Assembly (NCBI RefSeq): GCF_000003815.2
Contig: NC_049981.1
Location: forward strand, 25,779,836-25,843,835
Origin: Branchiostoma floridae
Lineage: Eukaryota; Chordata; Leptocardii; Amphioxiformes; Branchiostomatidae
DNA length: 64,000 nt
Direction: 5' to 3'
Part shown: positions 25,301-37,300 of the stretch, one piece after another
Position numbering within the stretch: the first letter of the stretch is position 1
Layout of the letters: every line of letters begins with the position of its first letter
The notes under the pieces: generated by a model
Seen by the model: only the letters and a program-made list of their open reading frames with translations
What the model was told of the DNA's origin: nothing
The model's database searches: none
Made by a program: the position numbers and the translations under genes

Positions 25301-28300
25301 ATTGAGGAGACGTACAAGAAGTACGTGTCATCCGACGGCACGATTGGAGGCAAGGCCAGCACCGAGACCTTTCAGACCTTCATCGAGTGGCGTGTAAGTT
25401 TGTCACAGTGCAAACGTGTAACTTAAGCTTTCAATGCAGCAAACATTAGTACACAGGAAAAAGAAATTAAATTCTGTATTTGGTCATACCAGTTCATCTT
25501 TTTGGTTTTCCTACAGTTTCAATTAAAAATTCAGATACCAGGAGGAAAACATGAGAGCAATACTGTGCAGTCTGTATTTCTGTCCTGACAAAGATGCCAT
25601 CTCTGCTGTCAGAATCTGTTTCCAAGTTGACATTTCAATTTAGCATTCTTTTTTTCTTAAAACAGAAAAACTTAATCAGTGTCGCCTTACATCAGATATC
25701 AATGAAGGATTGCTACATTTTTCCAAATTATGTATGGCTGTTTGTTTTGTTACTAGTCACTTGCACTTCCACAATGCTAGGTGTCCTTACTGCATGGAAC
25801 CAAAATGTACAAACAACTTTTCCTCTATCCTCCAGGGTCTACCTATGGCCTACAGAGTATCAAAACTGGTAAGCCTGCCTGCAGGTGCCCCTTTGGACTA
25901 AACATCACCATAGTTTCAAACTATTGTACACCGATGAGGAAAGCTAAAGTCTTCAAGTCTAGCCCAGTCTAGTGATACAATGTCCTGTCAGGCATAACTG
26001 ATAGCAGGTCTTACATTTTTGTACTTGAGTTGAGTTGATGTGTTTTTTTTTAAATATTTCTCAATCCAGAGCCAGAAAGCCCAGAGTCTCCAGTCTCTGC
26101 GCCGAGCAACAGACCAACATTGTAAGGAAGTGTGCCACGAGTTGAAGGCAGTTGTGCAGGTAAACAGATTTTCCACTTAAAACAGACAGATGATAATTAT
26201 CTCCAGACAGATGTTGGGGTGGAAGATCACAACAGTTGCTGACTGACTGCCTCTTTGTTAGAGCTGTGTTGTGTGTCATAGCTGTGTCATTTTTTCATTC
26301 CTCTTTCAGATCTGTCCTTGTATTTCATTATTGTGTGTCAAGGGATAATGAAGGTTGTAACCACTCATCCCTCTCCCTCCATTTAATTTTACTTAAAACC
26401 AAAGCACCTCACCATATCTTCCTGTCTAGCAGTGTAGTACTTCTATGGAACTGTAATTTCTGATTAATTTTATCCAGCCAGGACAGCCCTTGTTCTAAAT
26501 GATTTTATGCAGTTTTGTATTGGTGTTAGTGATATGGAAGAAATAGCCATTGTAACATAAGGGAAAAAGTAATGCTTAAGCCTAGTTAAAATACCGAGGT
26601 GTAAACATGCATGTAAAGGGGACCTGATTTGTTGGGTCTGTTTTGTCACTTATTTGATTGCAACAGAATTGAGCAGAACATTCTACGATGTTTCCATCGC
26701 CCAGATGTCAGATGGAAAATGTTGTGTCCTTTGCCAGCTGTCGACCCCCCAAAGGAAGGCTAGGGTTGGCAGGTTTTTGCTAGGGTTGGTTGGGTTATTT
26801 GAAACACATCATTAAACACACCTTTTCCTATGTGGACCTGCTCAGTCCCTTACTAGCCTCCTGACGGGAGAGCCAGGGAATGACGTGGACACAGACAGCC
26901 CTGGGAACAGCCTGTCTGAGCTCCTGTCAGACTTTAGCCATGTCATGGAGCAGGAGCTGACTGATTCCAGGGTGGAGGAGGGAGCAGACGTCAAGCTCAT
27001 GACTAAAGTGGTGAACATGCTGCTCAACGACCTGAGGGGGGAGATAGCAGACATCCACAAACTACAGGTACTACTTAGTTCTTACTGCCGACAGTGTTAT
27101 GACTTGTGAGGGGAGATAGCAGACATCCACAGACTACAGGTACTACTTACTTCTTACTGCCGACAGTGGGGGGGGGAGGGAGATGTGCTGGGTGAAAATA
27201 AAGCGTAGCAGGCTTTTTACAGCGTCATATTTCCAGCCCACAGCATAACTGGCCGCTATGCTGAAAAGGCCTGGCGAGAACACTGGACCACGACCGCCTG
27301 TCACCTTCCTCATAGCAATAATGACTGGTAGTACTTCACACTGCAGATAGGTGTCTCTGCTGCAGTGTGAAGAATGCAGTCTCAGACGTGACAGAGTTTG
27401 TGTACCCCTCGTTAGTCAGTGTCTGTTTCATCAAAGGGCTATTTAGTATATTTGGGTTCAGAATGAAGTTTTTGTTTTCCAAGATGCAGAGAGTTAGTCT
27501 AACAATGCTGCTATTTTATTTGTTGTTCAAGGGTCTTCTTGCAAGGAATCTGAAGTGCAAGGAAGACATGTCACGCTGGATCACCAACCAGCCAGACTTG
27601 GAACCCTTAAGGCTGGTAAAGAAGGAAATAAGGGCGCTGAAATCTGAGATACGTCACAAGATGGCTGACAAACAGGATCTGGAGGAAGAGGTGAAAAGAA
27701 TGACTGTTGACAACGTAGGAATCTAGAAAGGCAAAACACAGAATGTTTTGCTCGTAGCCTTTTGTCAAGCTACTCAAACACAATACTATACCTCGTCCAT
27801 TACTGCATTAGCCTTGCCCTTTACAAGTCAATATGCATGTAACAAGGAGGGGCATTTTAGAAGATACACCACGAGCAGTTTTTCCTATATGCAGTACCAT
27901 TGTTACATTTCTCTTCATGTGTTTGTAATGTGAATTGTATGGAATATAGGAAGATTAGTGTTACACATACATTTGTTTTGAAAGGTTAGAACTTATTAAT
28001 GTCATTAAACTCATAGATATCCACATTAAGGTGAAGTTTCCTCCCTGCCACCTGTAGGGCTGCACAGGTGCGCAGCTGCAGCAGGTGGAAAGCCAGCTGT
28101 TGGACCTGAGAGCAAAGATCCAGGATGCCTTCATCAGGGAGCATCAGCTGATGGAGGCAGCAGCTACACACGCGGGCTCCCACTTCCCAGAACTACCTCT
28201 GATGTATCCCGAGCTCAACCTGGCACCCTTCATGGTTAGGTTTAGGCCTTGGTCTCAATTCCGAACCTGGGGCCTAGCCGGGTAGCTTTCGGAAACAAAA

Positions 28301-31300
28301 ATATGATAAGAAAGGCAACAAAATAACAAAATTAGACTGGAGCATAACTTGTGTATATTCCTTGGTAAATACTTTAATTTTTCATTTTCGCAAACATCCC
28401 AGCTGGGCCCGATTTCAGAAATGGGACCTAAGCCTTAGTTTTATCAGCCATTTTGTGCCGTATTGTAACAGTTGCTTTAAGCAAAGGCAGTGACATATTC
28501 TTTCTGCTTGCTTGTACACATGAATGTGGGTGCATGTTTTGTCTGTTCATGTTCTGTCTGTATGTTTTGTTTGTGATTGGACACCATCAGTGTGTGGGTA
28601 CGAGGGGCGTGCAATTAGTAATGGTCCTGACCCATTTCCCATAGCAGGAGATTAATGAAACTTGGCACAGTTATTAGTCTTTCTCTTCATAGGAATCACC
28701 CAGAGTTATGCATTTCTCCCATCGTTTGATGCAGCTCTGGACACCGATTTTGTAGGACACCCCAGGTTGGTCCTCCAACTGATGCCTCATCAATGGCACA
28801 AGAGGGACGACCAGGTCTGGGAGCTGTTTCCACAGACTTCCAGCCACGTTTGAATTCAGGATGCCAGCGTTTTACAAGGTCATATGATGGGGCATCATCA
28901 CCATAAGTTTCATTTATTTCATCAAAAGTCTTCTTTGGTGTGCGTCCTTTCAAATACAAAAACCGGATCACTGCGCGACACTCAACTGGTTCCATTTCAC
29001 ACCTGGTCCTTTTCGCACAGTGCTGTCTCCAGGACCCGTCCCTCCGTCCCTGGACGGAAATTTACTCGTCGGGACGGAAAAAAAATTCACCCATTCCGTC
29101 CCAAAAATCTTAATTTCATGACATGAAAATGCAGTTTTGTAAGCTCAAAAATGCAGGTTCAATAGCTAAAATAAGCTTCCGACTTCAAATTTAATCGACT
29201 TTTGCCTTTTCTTCCACCACGCCTCCACTTTCCAAGCCGCGATATAAACATCGCCTCACACAGCCCCGACATACGGAGATGTGTGGAGATCAGAGATCGG
29301 CAAAGCGTGCTATTCGCGTGGTGCAAAAAACTGTTAACAGACGGCAAACACCATATGCTCACCGTCTACATCTACGATGTGACAAAGCCAAGGCTAATTC
29401 TTGCGAAATGTATCCTCAAAGGCACGTTTGAGCTTGGATTTGGGACCGAGTTCGCAGCGCCGTGTTCGTAAAGTTCCGCGCTTCTTCGTGATTGACATGA
29501 TTGGTGTTACCGCTTTGTCCGCGCCGCTGCTGGCTGTGATTGGTGGGGTGTTGATTTGATTTGTCGCAGGCGCTACTTCAAAAGGCTGCCGCCGAAGCTG
29601 CTACCATGGTAACAACACGTCAAGCCGCATTTTCCAACTCGCTGCAGCTTACATACATACTTTTCGGCGGCAAGTAACGCTGTTTTCACGGAGAAATGTC
29701 GGGAATCGAACTTGTATTTTTTTTCCGACCTTCCGCTAAAATTATATGGAAGTAGCCCGCCAAAACTGTAAGTAGGAGACTACTGTCACTGTTTATTTTG
29801 ACGGTTGACTGCCGACCCCATCGACATGCCCCCGCGTACGTTGCCCCTTACGGAAAGTCTAGCCGTGAAAACTATTTTTGTTCTGCGTAGTTTGGGTTGA
29901 GTTTTGGATTTCGGATTGACATTTATTTCATATCAGAAAATAACTATCGGGAGACTTTCTTATAATAATATTCTTAGTTTTATTACCCAGCGCTGTGAAC
30001 ATGATCGCTGTTGGCAATTTTTCTCCGATCTTTAATTTTGCAAATCTGTACCCTTTTGACGGTACTAGACGATGAGCAGTAGGTGATGTATTGTATACTT
30101 CCTTTTATTTGATACGATCTTACAATCTTACAAGCTGAAATGCGTCAATGGCCCTCGTCAAATAATGCCAACACCCGCGGCGTTATCCAGCCCCCGAACT
30201 ATCCACAAATCATCAACATATACGTGAAAATGACGACGAACAAGTACCATGGTAAATTTCAGAGTGTAAACGTAACACTGCTTAACGAACAAAATATTTC
30301 GTCAGCGAAATGCCGACCAAGGGGCGGGCAGTCGGAACAAAGCCTTTTGTTTCGAGATCGTGTGGTGTCGGTAGTCCTACTTTGCGGAATGAAATTTTGC
30401 CTCTGAAAATACGTGAAATAGCGTTTTAAAGGGTTTGAATTTTAAAATTTTCCCGGGGGAGCATGCCCCCGGACCCCCCTAGTTTGGCGAGCGCCTGCGG
30501 CGCTCGCGTCGGGCCTTCGGCCCGATCATCCCCCCCAACAATATTAGGGACGGAAAGAAATTTCAAGCTGGAGACAGCACTGTTTTCGCACCTGACTAAG
30601 TTCAAACACCAGTAAATCAGAATCCACAATTAGTTCAGAGCTGTCTTTTGCAACATAACCCATAGAGATATGAATTATTACACATACAAAATTTCATTTA
30701 GATCAGACAACTGGAAGTGGGTCAGGACCATTACTTATTGCACGCCCCTCGTATAAGGGGATGGGTTGACCATCTTCATATTGCCTTATGTCAGTCAACA
30801 TGTTTGTATTATTTTGGTATCATTTATCATGCCTTTGTTGTCACTCTCCATGTGCAAAATATGTGCATATATTTCAAAGCCATGAAATGTTGTGTTACAG
30901 GAGAATAATGGCCTTGTGAAGGTGGGATGGGAGCTAGATCACTACAACATGTCCTCAGTCCCCCTAGCGCTCACTAGAGGTAGTGCAGCTGCCATTTTGA
31001 CCACCTTCAACAACAACCCAGTTGTGGTCAAGGAGTACATAATCGAGGGAGGGGAGGGGAGTGAGAGATCTAAGAAGGCCATCTTGGCTAGAGCAAAGGA
31101 GTTCCACAGCTTCAAGCACCCCAGCCTCATATCTGTGGAGGCCATCTTCTTCAGCAAGGTACATGTACAACAACTATGGGGGTCCTTCTAAAAGTGATAC
31201 CATTGGTTTTATAACAAGCTTAGGCCATACCAATTTAATTTGTTGGTTCTCGGATTTTTTCAGAAAAAAGTTGGAGCGACAGGGCGAAAAAAAAAAAAAA

Positions 31301-34300
31301 AACCTGAAACAAGTCTGGATTCAGGTCCAGAGTTTCAGGTTGGTAATTCCAGACCTGAAACCATGGTATATGTGTGGCAGAATACTTATCCAGTTACAAT
31401 TACATGAAAAATTTGCATGTAAGCATACATTTTATATTTAATTTCAACAATACAAATGCAAAATAATGTGCAGTATTACAGAAGTACACACAGTAATAAA
31501 GCTTAACAGTTGTAATAAATCATCATAGTAAATCATTAACAACATTAAAAAACTTTTAAAAAGGTTGAAAAACTTTTTCAGCATAGTATAATGTCTAATG
31601 TATGTTAGCAACAAGAAAATGACTTCATTTCACCCAAAAAATAAGAGTGCCTGAAACATCTGATTCATTGTTCTCTTTGTGAAAGCTGCAGTTTAAGCAA
31701 AAAACGCTAGAGGCGTGCTCATTTGCATGAAATTGCATCTCATTTACATACTTGTGACTGGCTACATGGCGGCCATTTTGGTTTGCCGAATCGTCATTTT
31801 TCAGCACAAATTTCACGATCTATTGGTGGTTTTCGATGATTTACAACACAAAGGAAAACATAAGCAGGTGATAGTTGTTTTTGCATGTCCAGTACTTGTT
31901 TCAGAAGTTTTGTTTAACTGAGCCGAAGTTTGTCCAGCAACTTGTAGGTACCAGGTAACGGGGCCATGTAACTCTCACGAACATGCAAATGAGTTCTCAT
32001 GAACATGCAAATAACCTCATGGATTTTTTTTTTTTTTTTAAATTGGGAAAAATAGAAGCGGCGATTCCGAGAACCAACAAATTAAATTGGTATGGCCTTA
32101 GTTTTTCAAAAAAAGAGATGAAATTTGACACAGAGATAAAGGCATATATCTTCTTGAGACCAAAATATCTCCATTTGTTGTTTAGATTATTATGACTGAC
32201 TGAGTTGATTTTAAATTGATCACACCCTTCGGAAGTCTGTCGGTGGCAAAGAGCAGCACAAAAAATTGACGTGCAATTGAAATATTCNNNNNNNNNNNNN
32301 NNNNNNNNNNNNNNNNNNNNNNNNNNNNNNNNNNNNNNNNNNNNNNNNNNNNNNNNNNNNNNNNNNNNNNNNNNNNNNNNNNNNNNNATGATTGTTTGAT
32401 TATATGACTGACTGAGTTGATTTTAATTGATCACACCCTTCGGAAGTCTGTCGGTGGCAAAGAGCAGCACAAAAAATTGACGTGCAATTGAAATATTCCC
32501 CAACCAACTTTTAGCTATTGTATGAAACTGAAACTGCACATATATAAAACTTCAATATTCTGAGCCAAATTCTTATTTTCAATTTTGAAATCCAACCAGG
32601 TTTTCTTTTCCTGTTGCTGCGGAGGAGTAAGGTATGAGTTGCGTATTCGAGTCCAAATGCCAATGATACCTCTCCTCACTTAATCATACAGCTGTAAACA
32701 GCTGTAAAAGAGGAACGGTTAGGGGCTCAGAGATCAAAAATGGCATGCAACCTATGGAGACATCCATCATTATACATGCAGGGCTCAAAGTATCACCTGC
32801 ATATGCAGCTCAGTGCAGGTTAACTTGGAGCTGTGCAGGTATTTTTGGTGTCTACCTGCACCTAACCTGCACTGGTCCATGCACTTGGTTTTATACATAA
32901 ATGACCTATGATGTATTCGTATGTGGATTGTTATTAGCTGCATTGACTGTTACCACCTATTAAGTATAAAAGAAAAAGATTGAAATGGTTCCACAACAAT
33001 TTTAGTATGATTAATTCTTCCTTAATTTAGAGTGGTGCAGGTAATTTTTTTTTGTTACCTGCACCAGTATAGGTTTGCAAAATAAGTATGTCGAGCCCTG
33101 AATGTGTGAATCCAGCTTTCTATAGTAATTGTAAGTTGGTAAAATTTATCATCTCAATCCTGCCAAATTTTGTCTCATTTGGTGAATAAATGAGCCTGTT
33201 ATAAAACCAATTAATTTTTGAAGGACCATCATTAAAAAAAAGAGTTGTATAGTCTCAGTAGTTTTCTATGGAAGTGTAGATTGTTAAGCCAAAGATTCAG
33301 GTGAAGTGGCTCTTTTCTTCTTAAATTGTGATGATGAGTAGCATTATACTGTTGTGTCCCTGTAGACAATGAGACAGATGTACGTTCAGATGCCGTATTA
33401 CCTTGGATCCAGTCTGACGGAGCTACAGGACTCCAACCCTCTCAACAACTTGGTAAGTAGTCAGCTGTCATCTGTAGATGATATAGGGTCGATGTCTTCT
33501 GGCTCTATGATAACTAAGGGTTAATGACCTGCACGGTCGGTGACACCATGTACACCGAGGAACAGGCGGGTCATTAACGTTATTATCATATAGCCTACCC
33601 AAACTTGCAAACTCCTGTATGATGCATAGATCCCTTGGTACTATATGTGTGAATTCCTTTGTCGAATTTCTAAAAGTTCACTTTATTTTGTTCTTTGGTA
33701 CATACATTTGTAAGGAGATTACAGATTGCATTTTGAACCCAAAATTTCCACAGAAAATATTCGAAACATTGCAGTCTTTGGCTTTTTAGAACAACAAAAC
33801 TCATTATTAATGTTAACAGAAAGAGCCATTCTCCCCTTGCAGTCTGTACTTTATTCCCTCTGCTCTTGCATATGTTTCGCTCCTTTTGATTGGCTAATGC
33901 CTGCATATTCCTTACTTTCTTGTATTTATCGCTCCTTCTGATTGGTCAGAATAAATCAACACCGGCACCAGTGTTGTTTTGCATAGACAATGGTGCCAAT
34001 GTCGATTCATTTACCAATCAGAAAAGCCTGAATCTATGTGTCACGGCGTCATAACCGACGTGGAATGGGGCCTTCTGATTGGTCCGTGGCACCTGGCTAT
34101 ATGATAATGAGAGTTAACCTCCTTCCTGCTGTCTAACCCCATAGGCAATAACAATTTGGTGTGAAAAAGCGGCCATATATATGCATAGGAGTCTAAAGGT
34201 TAAAGAATAGAACGGGGGATGCTTGGACAACCTCTTAGGCCCCCATTCCACTGCTTGGATGGTGCTCTCACGGCGATGGCAAATTTGACCACCGCTGTGA

Positions 34301-37300
34301 GAGCTCCGTGGAATCGCCAAGGTCACCGTGGGTCACCATGGCGAGAGCTCGGTGGGAGTGCTGAAGAAATTTTGTTCTTTATCTCTGAAATCCGTTAAGT
34401 AATCTTTTGAATCTTTGCCCGCCTGTTGAAGTTGCTGATATTTTGAGTTGAGTTTTTCATCGCTGAGAGCGCGCTGGGGTCGCCGGAGACGTCTCACTAG
34501 ATCAGCTTTTTTGTGGCATTGCGGCGCTTTCACGGCGATGAGGCAAATTTGCCATCGCAGCGAGAGCGCCGTCAAGTTGAATGTCCACTTTACTGGACGT
34601 ATTGGGTGAATTTTCTATCAGTTTTAGAGAGTGAGACAGATACTTTAAATAGCCTCCTTCAGTCAGTATTGACCAGGGTTAAATCTTACCTTGATACCTT
34701 GATACTGCGTCCAGGAAAGAAGGCTTCCGCCTGTTGTGTCCTGATCTTGACTTCGCTCTTCACGTGACATACTTTTGGCAATCCCAGTGTTTGTCAAGTC
34801 TGGACTTAAACTGGTTTACACTATTCGCTGAAACCACTGACTCAGGTAGGGCGTTCCAGCTCGACACTGTTCTAACACTGAAGACCTGACTCCTCGCTCT
34901 AGTCTTGGCGAGGGGAACTTGTAGTTTAAAACTGTGACCTCTAGTGACTGACTGCTCTACTGGAGCAAAGAAAGTTTGTACCGGGATTCTATCGATTCCA
35001 TTCATGATCTTAAAAAACTTGTATCATATCACCTCTCAGTCGCCTATACTCCAGGGTTGGGAGTTTGAGTCGCTGAAGCCTAGTGCTGTAAGGAAGCTCT
35101 CTTAGAGAAGGGACCATTTTTGTGGCCCTTCTCTGGACCTTTTCTAACTCTTGCTTGCCCGTCTTATAGTGAGGTCCCCAGATTACATTTCCGTATTCCA
35201 GGTGTGGTCTCACCATTGTTTTAAAGAGAATTGGCATGGTTTGTTCATCCAAGTTGGCAAAAGACTTTTTAGTCAACCTCAGCATCTGATTTCCCTTGTT
35301 CTTCGCTGATGCTGTATGCGTATGGAATTTGAGGTGATTGTCCACTGGCACTCCCAGGTCTTTCTCTGCCTTGGTCTCCTCCAATACCTGGTCCCCTAAG
35401 GTGTAAATCTGCCTGTTGTTGTTTTTCCCCATGTGCAACACTTTACACTTGCCCACGTTGAAGGGTAACTGCCAGGACGCAGACCAGTCCCTCAAAGCTT
35501 CTAAGTCCTTCTGTAAGTTAACCCGACCTTCGTTGTCCTTCACACCCTGGTAGAGTTTACTGTCGTCGGCAAATATTCTGACCGTACTGCTGACAGCTTC
35601 TGGTAGGTCATTAATGTATACTACAAACAATACCGGGCCCAGTACACTCCCCTGCGGGATGCCACTCCTCACAGGGGTCCATGAGGAACTAGTTCCATTC
35701 AGCACCACCCTCTGTTTCCTGGAGGCTAGGAAGTCTTCTACCCAGTTGTACAGGTCTCCTTTCACACCGTACGACCCCAGCTTACATAAGAGACGCTGGT
35801 AGGGAACAGCGTCAAAGGCTTTCCTGAAATCTAAGTAGACTGCGTCAATAGCTTCCCCCTTTTCCAGTAATTGAGTCCACTCCTCCAGTACCACCAGAAG
35901 CTGTGTCATGCATGACCTCCCTGGAACAAAGCCATGCTGAGCGTCTGTGAAGTGGTTTCCAGCAGACATGTGCTCCACCAGTGCATCCCGGATGATAGCC
36001 TCCATCGTCTTCCCAACCACCGAAGTTAGGCTAACCGATCTGTAGTTTCCTGCTTGGGTTCTAGCTCCCTTTTTATGGATTGGCGTTATCCATAAATCTT
36101 GTAATGAAAAGTAAAACATGTTCTCTTATTCATGAAATATGTTTTTTTTATTTTATTGTAGGAGACATTCTTGGTCCTGAAAGGCATTCTGGAAGGGTTG
36201 TACCATTTGCACAGCAGGGGTGTTTCCCATGGTGCAGTCACCCCTCAGTATGTGCTAGCACCAGGACGGACACAGGGCATCCTGGACAACTATGACTTCG
36301 CCAAGACACCGGTGGGCATCTTACACTAGTTTGTCTCGTGTACTTATAACTTGTGCAGCTTTATAACTTTTGCAGGTTGAAAAGGACAGTTAGGCCTCCT
36401 TTACCATCTTGAATACTAGCAAACCAACAAAACCTGACAAACAAAGTTTAACATGGTTAGACTTGACCTGACAAAAAAATGAGTGACAAATAGTTTTGGA
36501 AAGAAAACGACAATTTCTTCTGTATGAGTTTTTATGTAAAAAAAAAGGTGGATGCAATTTTGTTGGTTGGGCTGACAATGGAACACAAAAGTATATTCAA
36601 CATGATATCAGGGAAAACCAAGAAATTCTATTAGTTTGGCCAATGTAATTGATACAAAAAAGCCAACCCTGCATCCCTCTTGCCCGACAGACCCAGCGCG
36701 CTGCCACACTATTCCAGACACCCAACGGGCTGAGTTTCGTTCCTCCGGAGGTGGCGAAGGGTGAGTCGGCTTCGGCTGCCTCGGACATGTACCAGTTTGG
36801 TGTGCTGGTGCTGTGGGTGTGCTGCCCTGCTGACAACTTCTCCAGCACTGACTTGGGTGTGCCAAACCTGGGCAACATTACCTTGGTGAGTCAGCTGTGT
36901 GGGGAAGAGAACTGGGAATCTTAACGAGTATTTTAACATAGCAATAACTAAAGTAACTGTAGATTCATTTATTTTTGCAAGGACTTCATTTTGAGGTTGA
37001 CAGGTAAAGTAAAGGAAGTTTTTGCAGTGTTTTTAAACTTTAAAAAGTTTGCAGTTGAAACAACTCTGTAGTACAGTAGAACTGAAATGTATACTCACGG
37101 TATCATGAATTTGTGGTTGCGTGGTCACCACAAAAACAAAGCTACTGTGAATATCTTGAGATTTTTATTTATCGCTAGTACAAACAGAAGATTCTGTCTT
37201 CCTCTATGCTACTACTGTTGTTTCAGTTGCAAAGTCAAATACTAAAGTATTTTGATTCTGCTGCAAACTTAAAAAATGAAGGAATGAATGGAGACCATTT

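Larger units (their letters stand above)
28601..30751 (-). mobile_element. Mariner element, internally deleted, split by a hAT element
   Basis: Terminal inverted repeats start CGAGGGGCGTGCAATTAGTA on the left; the right end is the near-perfect complement, about 35 bp long. TA flanks at 28599-28600 and 30752-30753 are the mariner target duplication. Without the nested element only about 580 bp remain, so most of the transposase is deleted. The remaining transposase N terminus is read on the minus strand. It is in intron 17 of the STK31-like gene. Confidence 0.92.

Noticed and set aside
29018-30582. hAT transposase gene
   Set aside because: No open frame in the inner element shows hAT motifs; it looks non-autonomous.
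31159-33365. Missing kinase exon hidden in the assembly gap
   Set aside because: Exons 18 and 19 join in phase and read continuously through the kinase N lobe, so no exon is needed in the gap.
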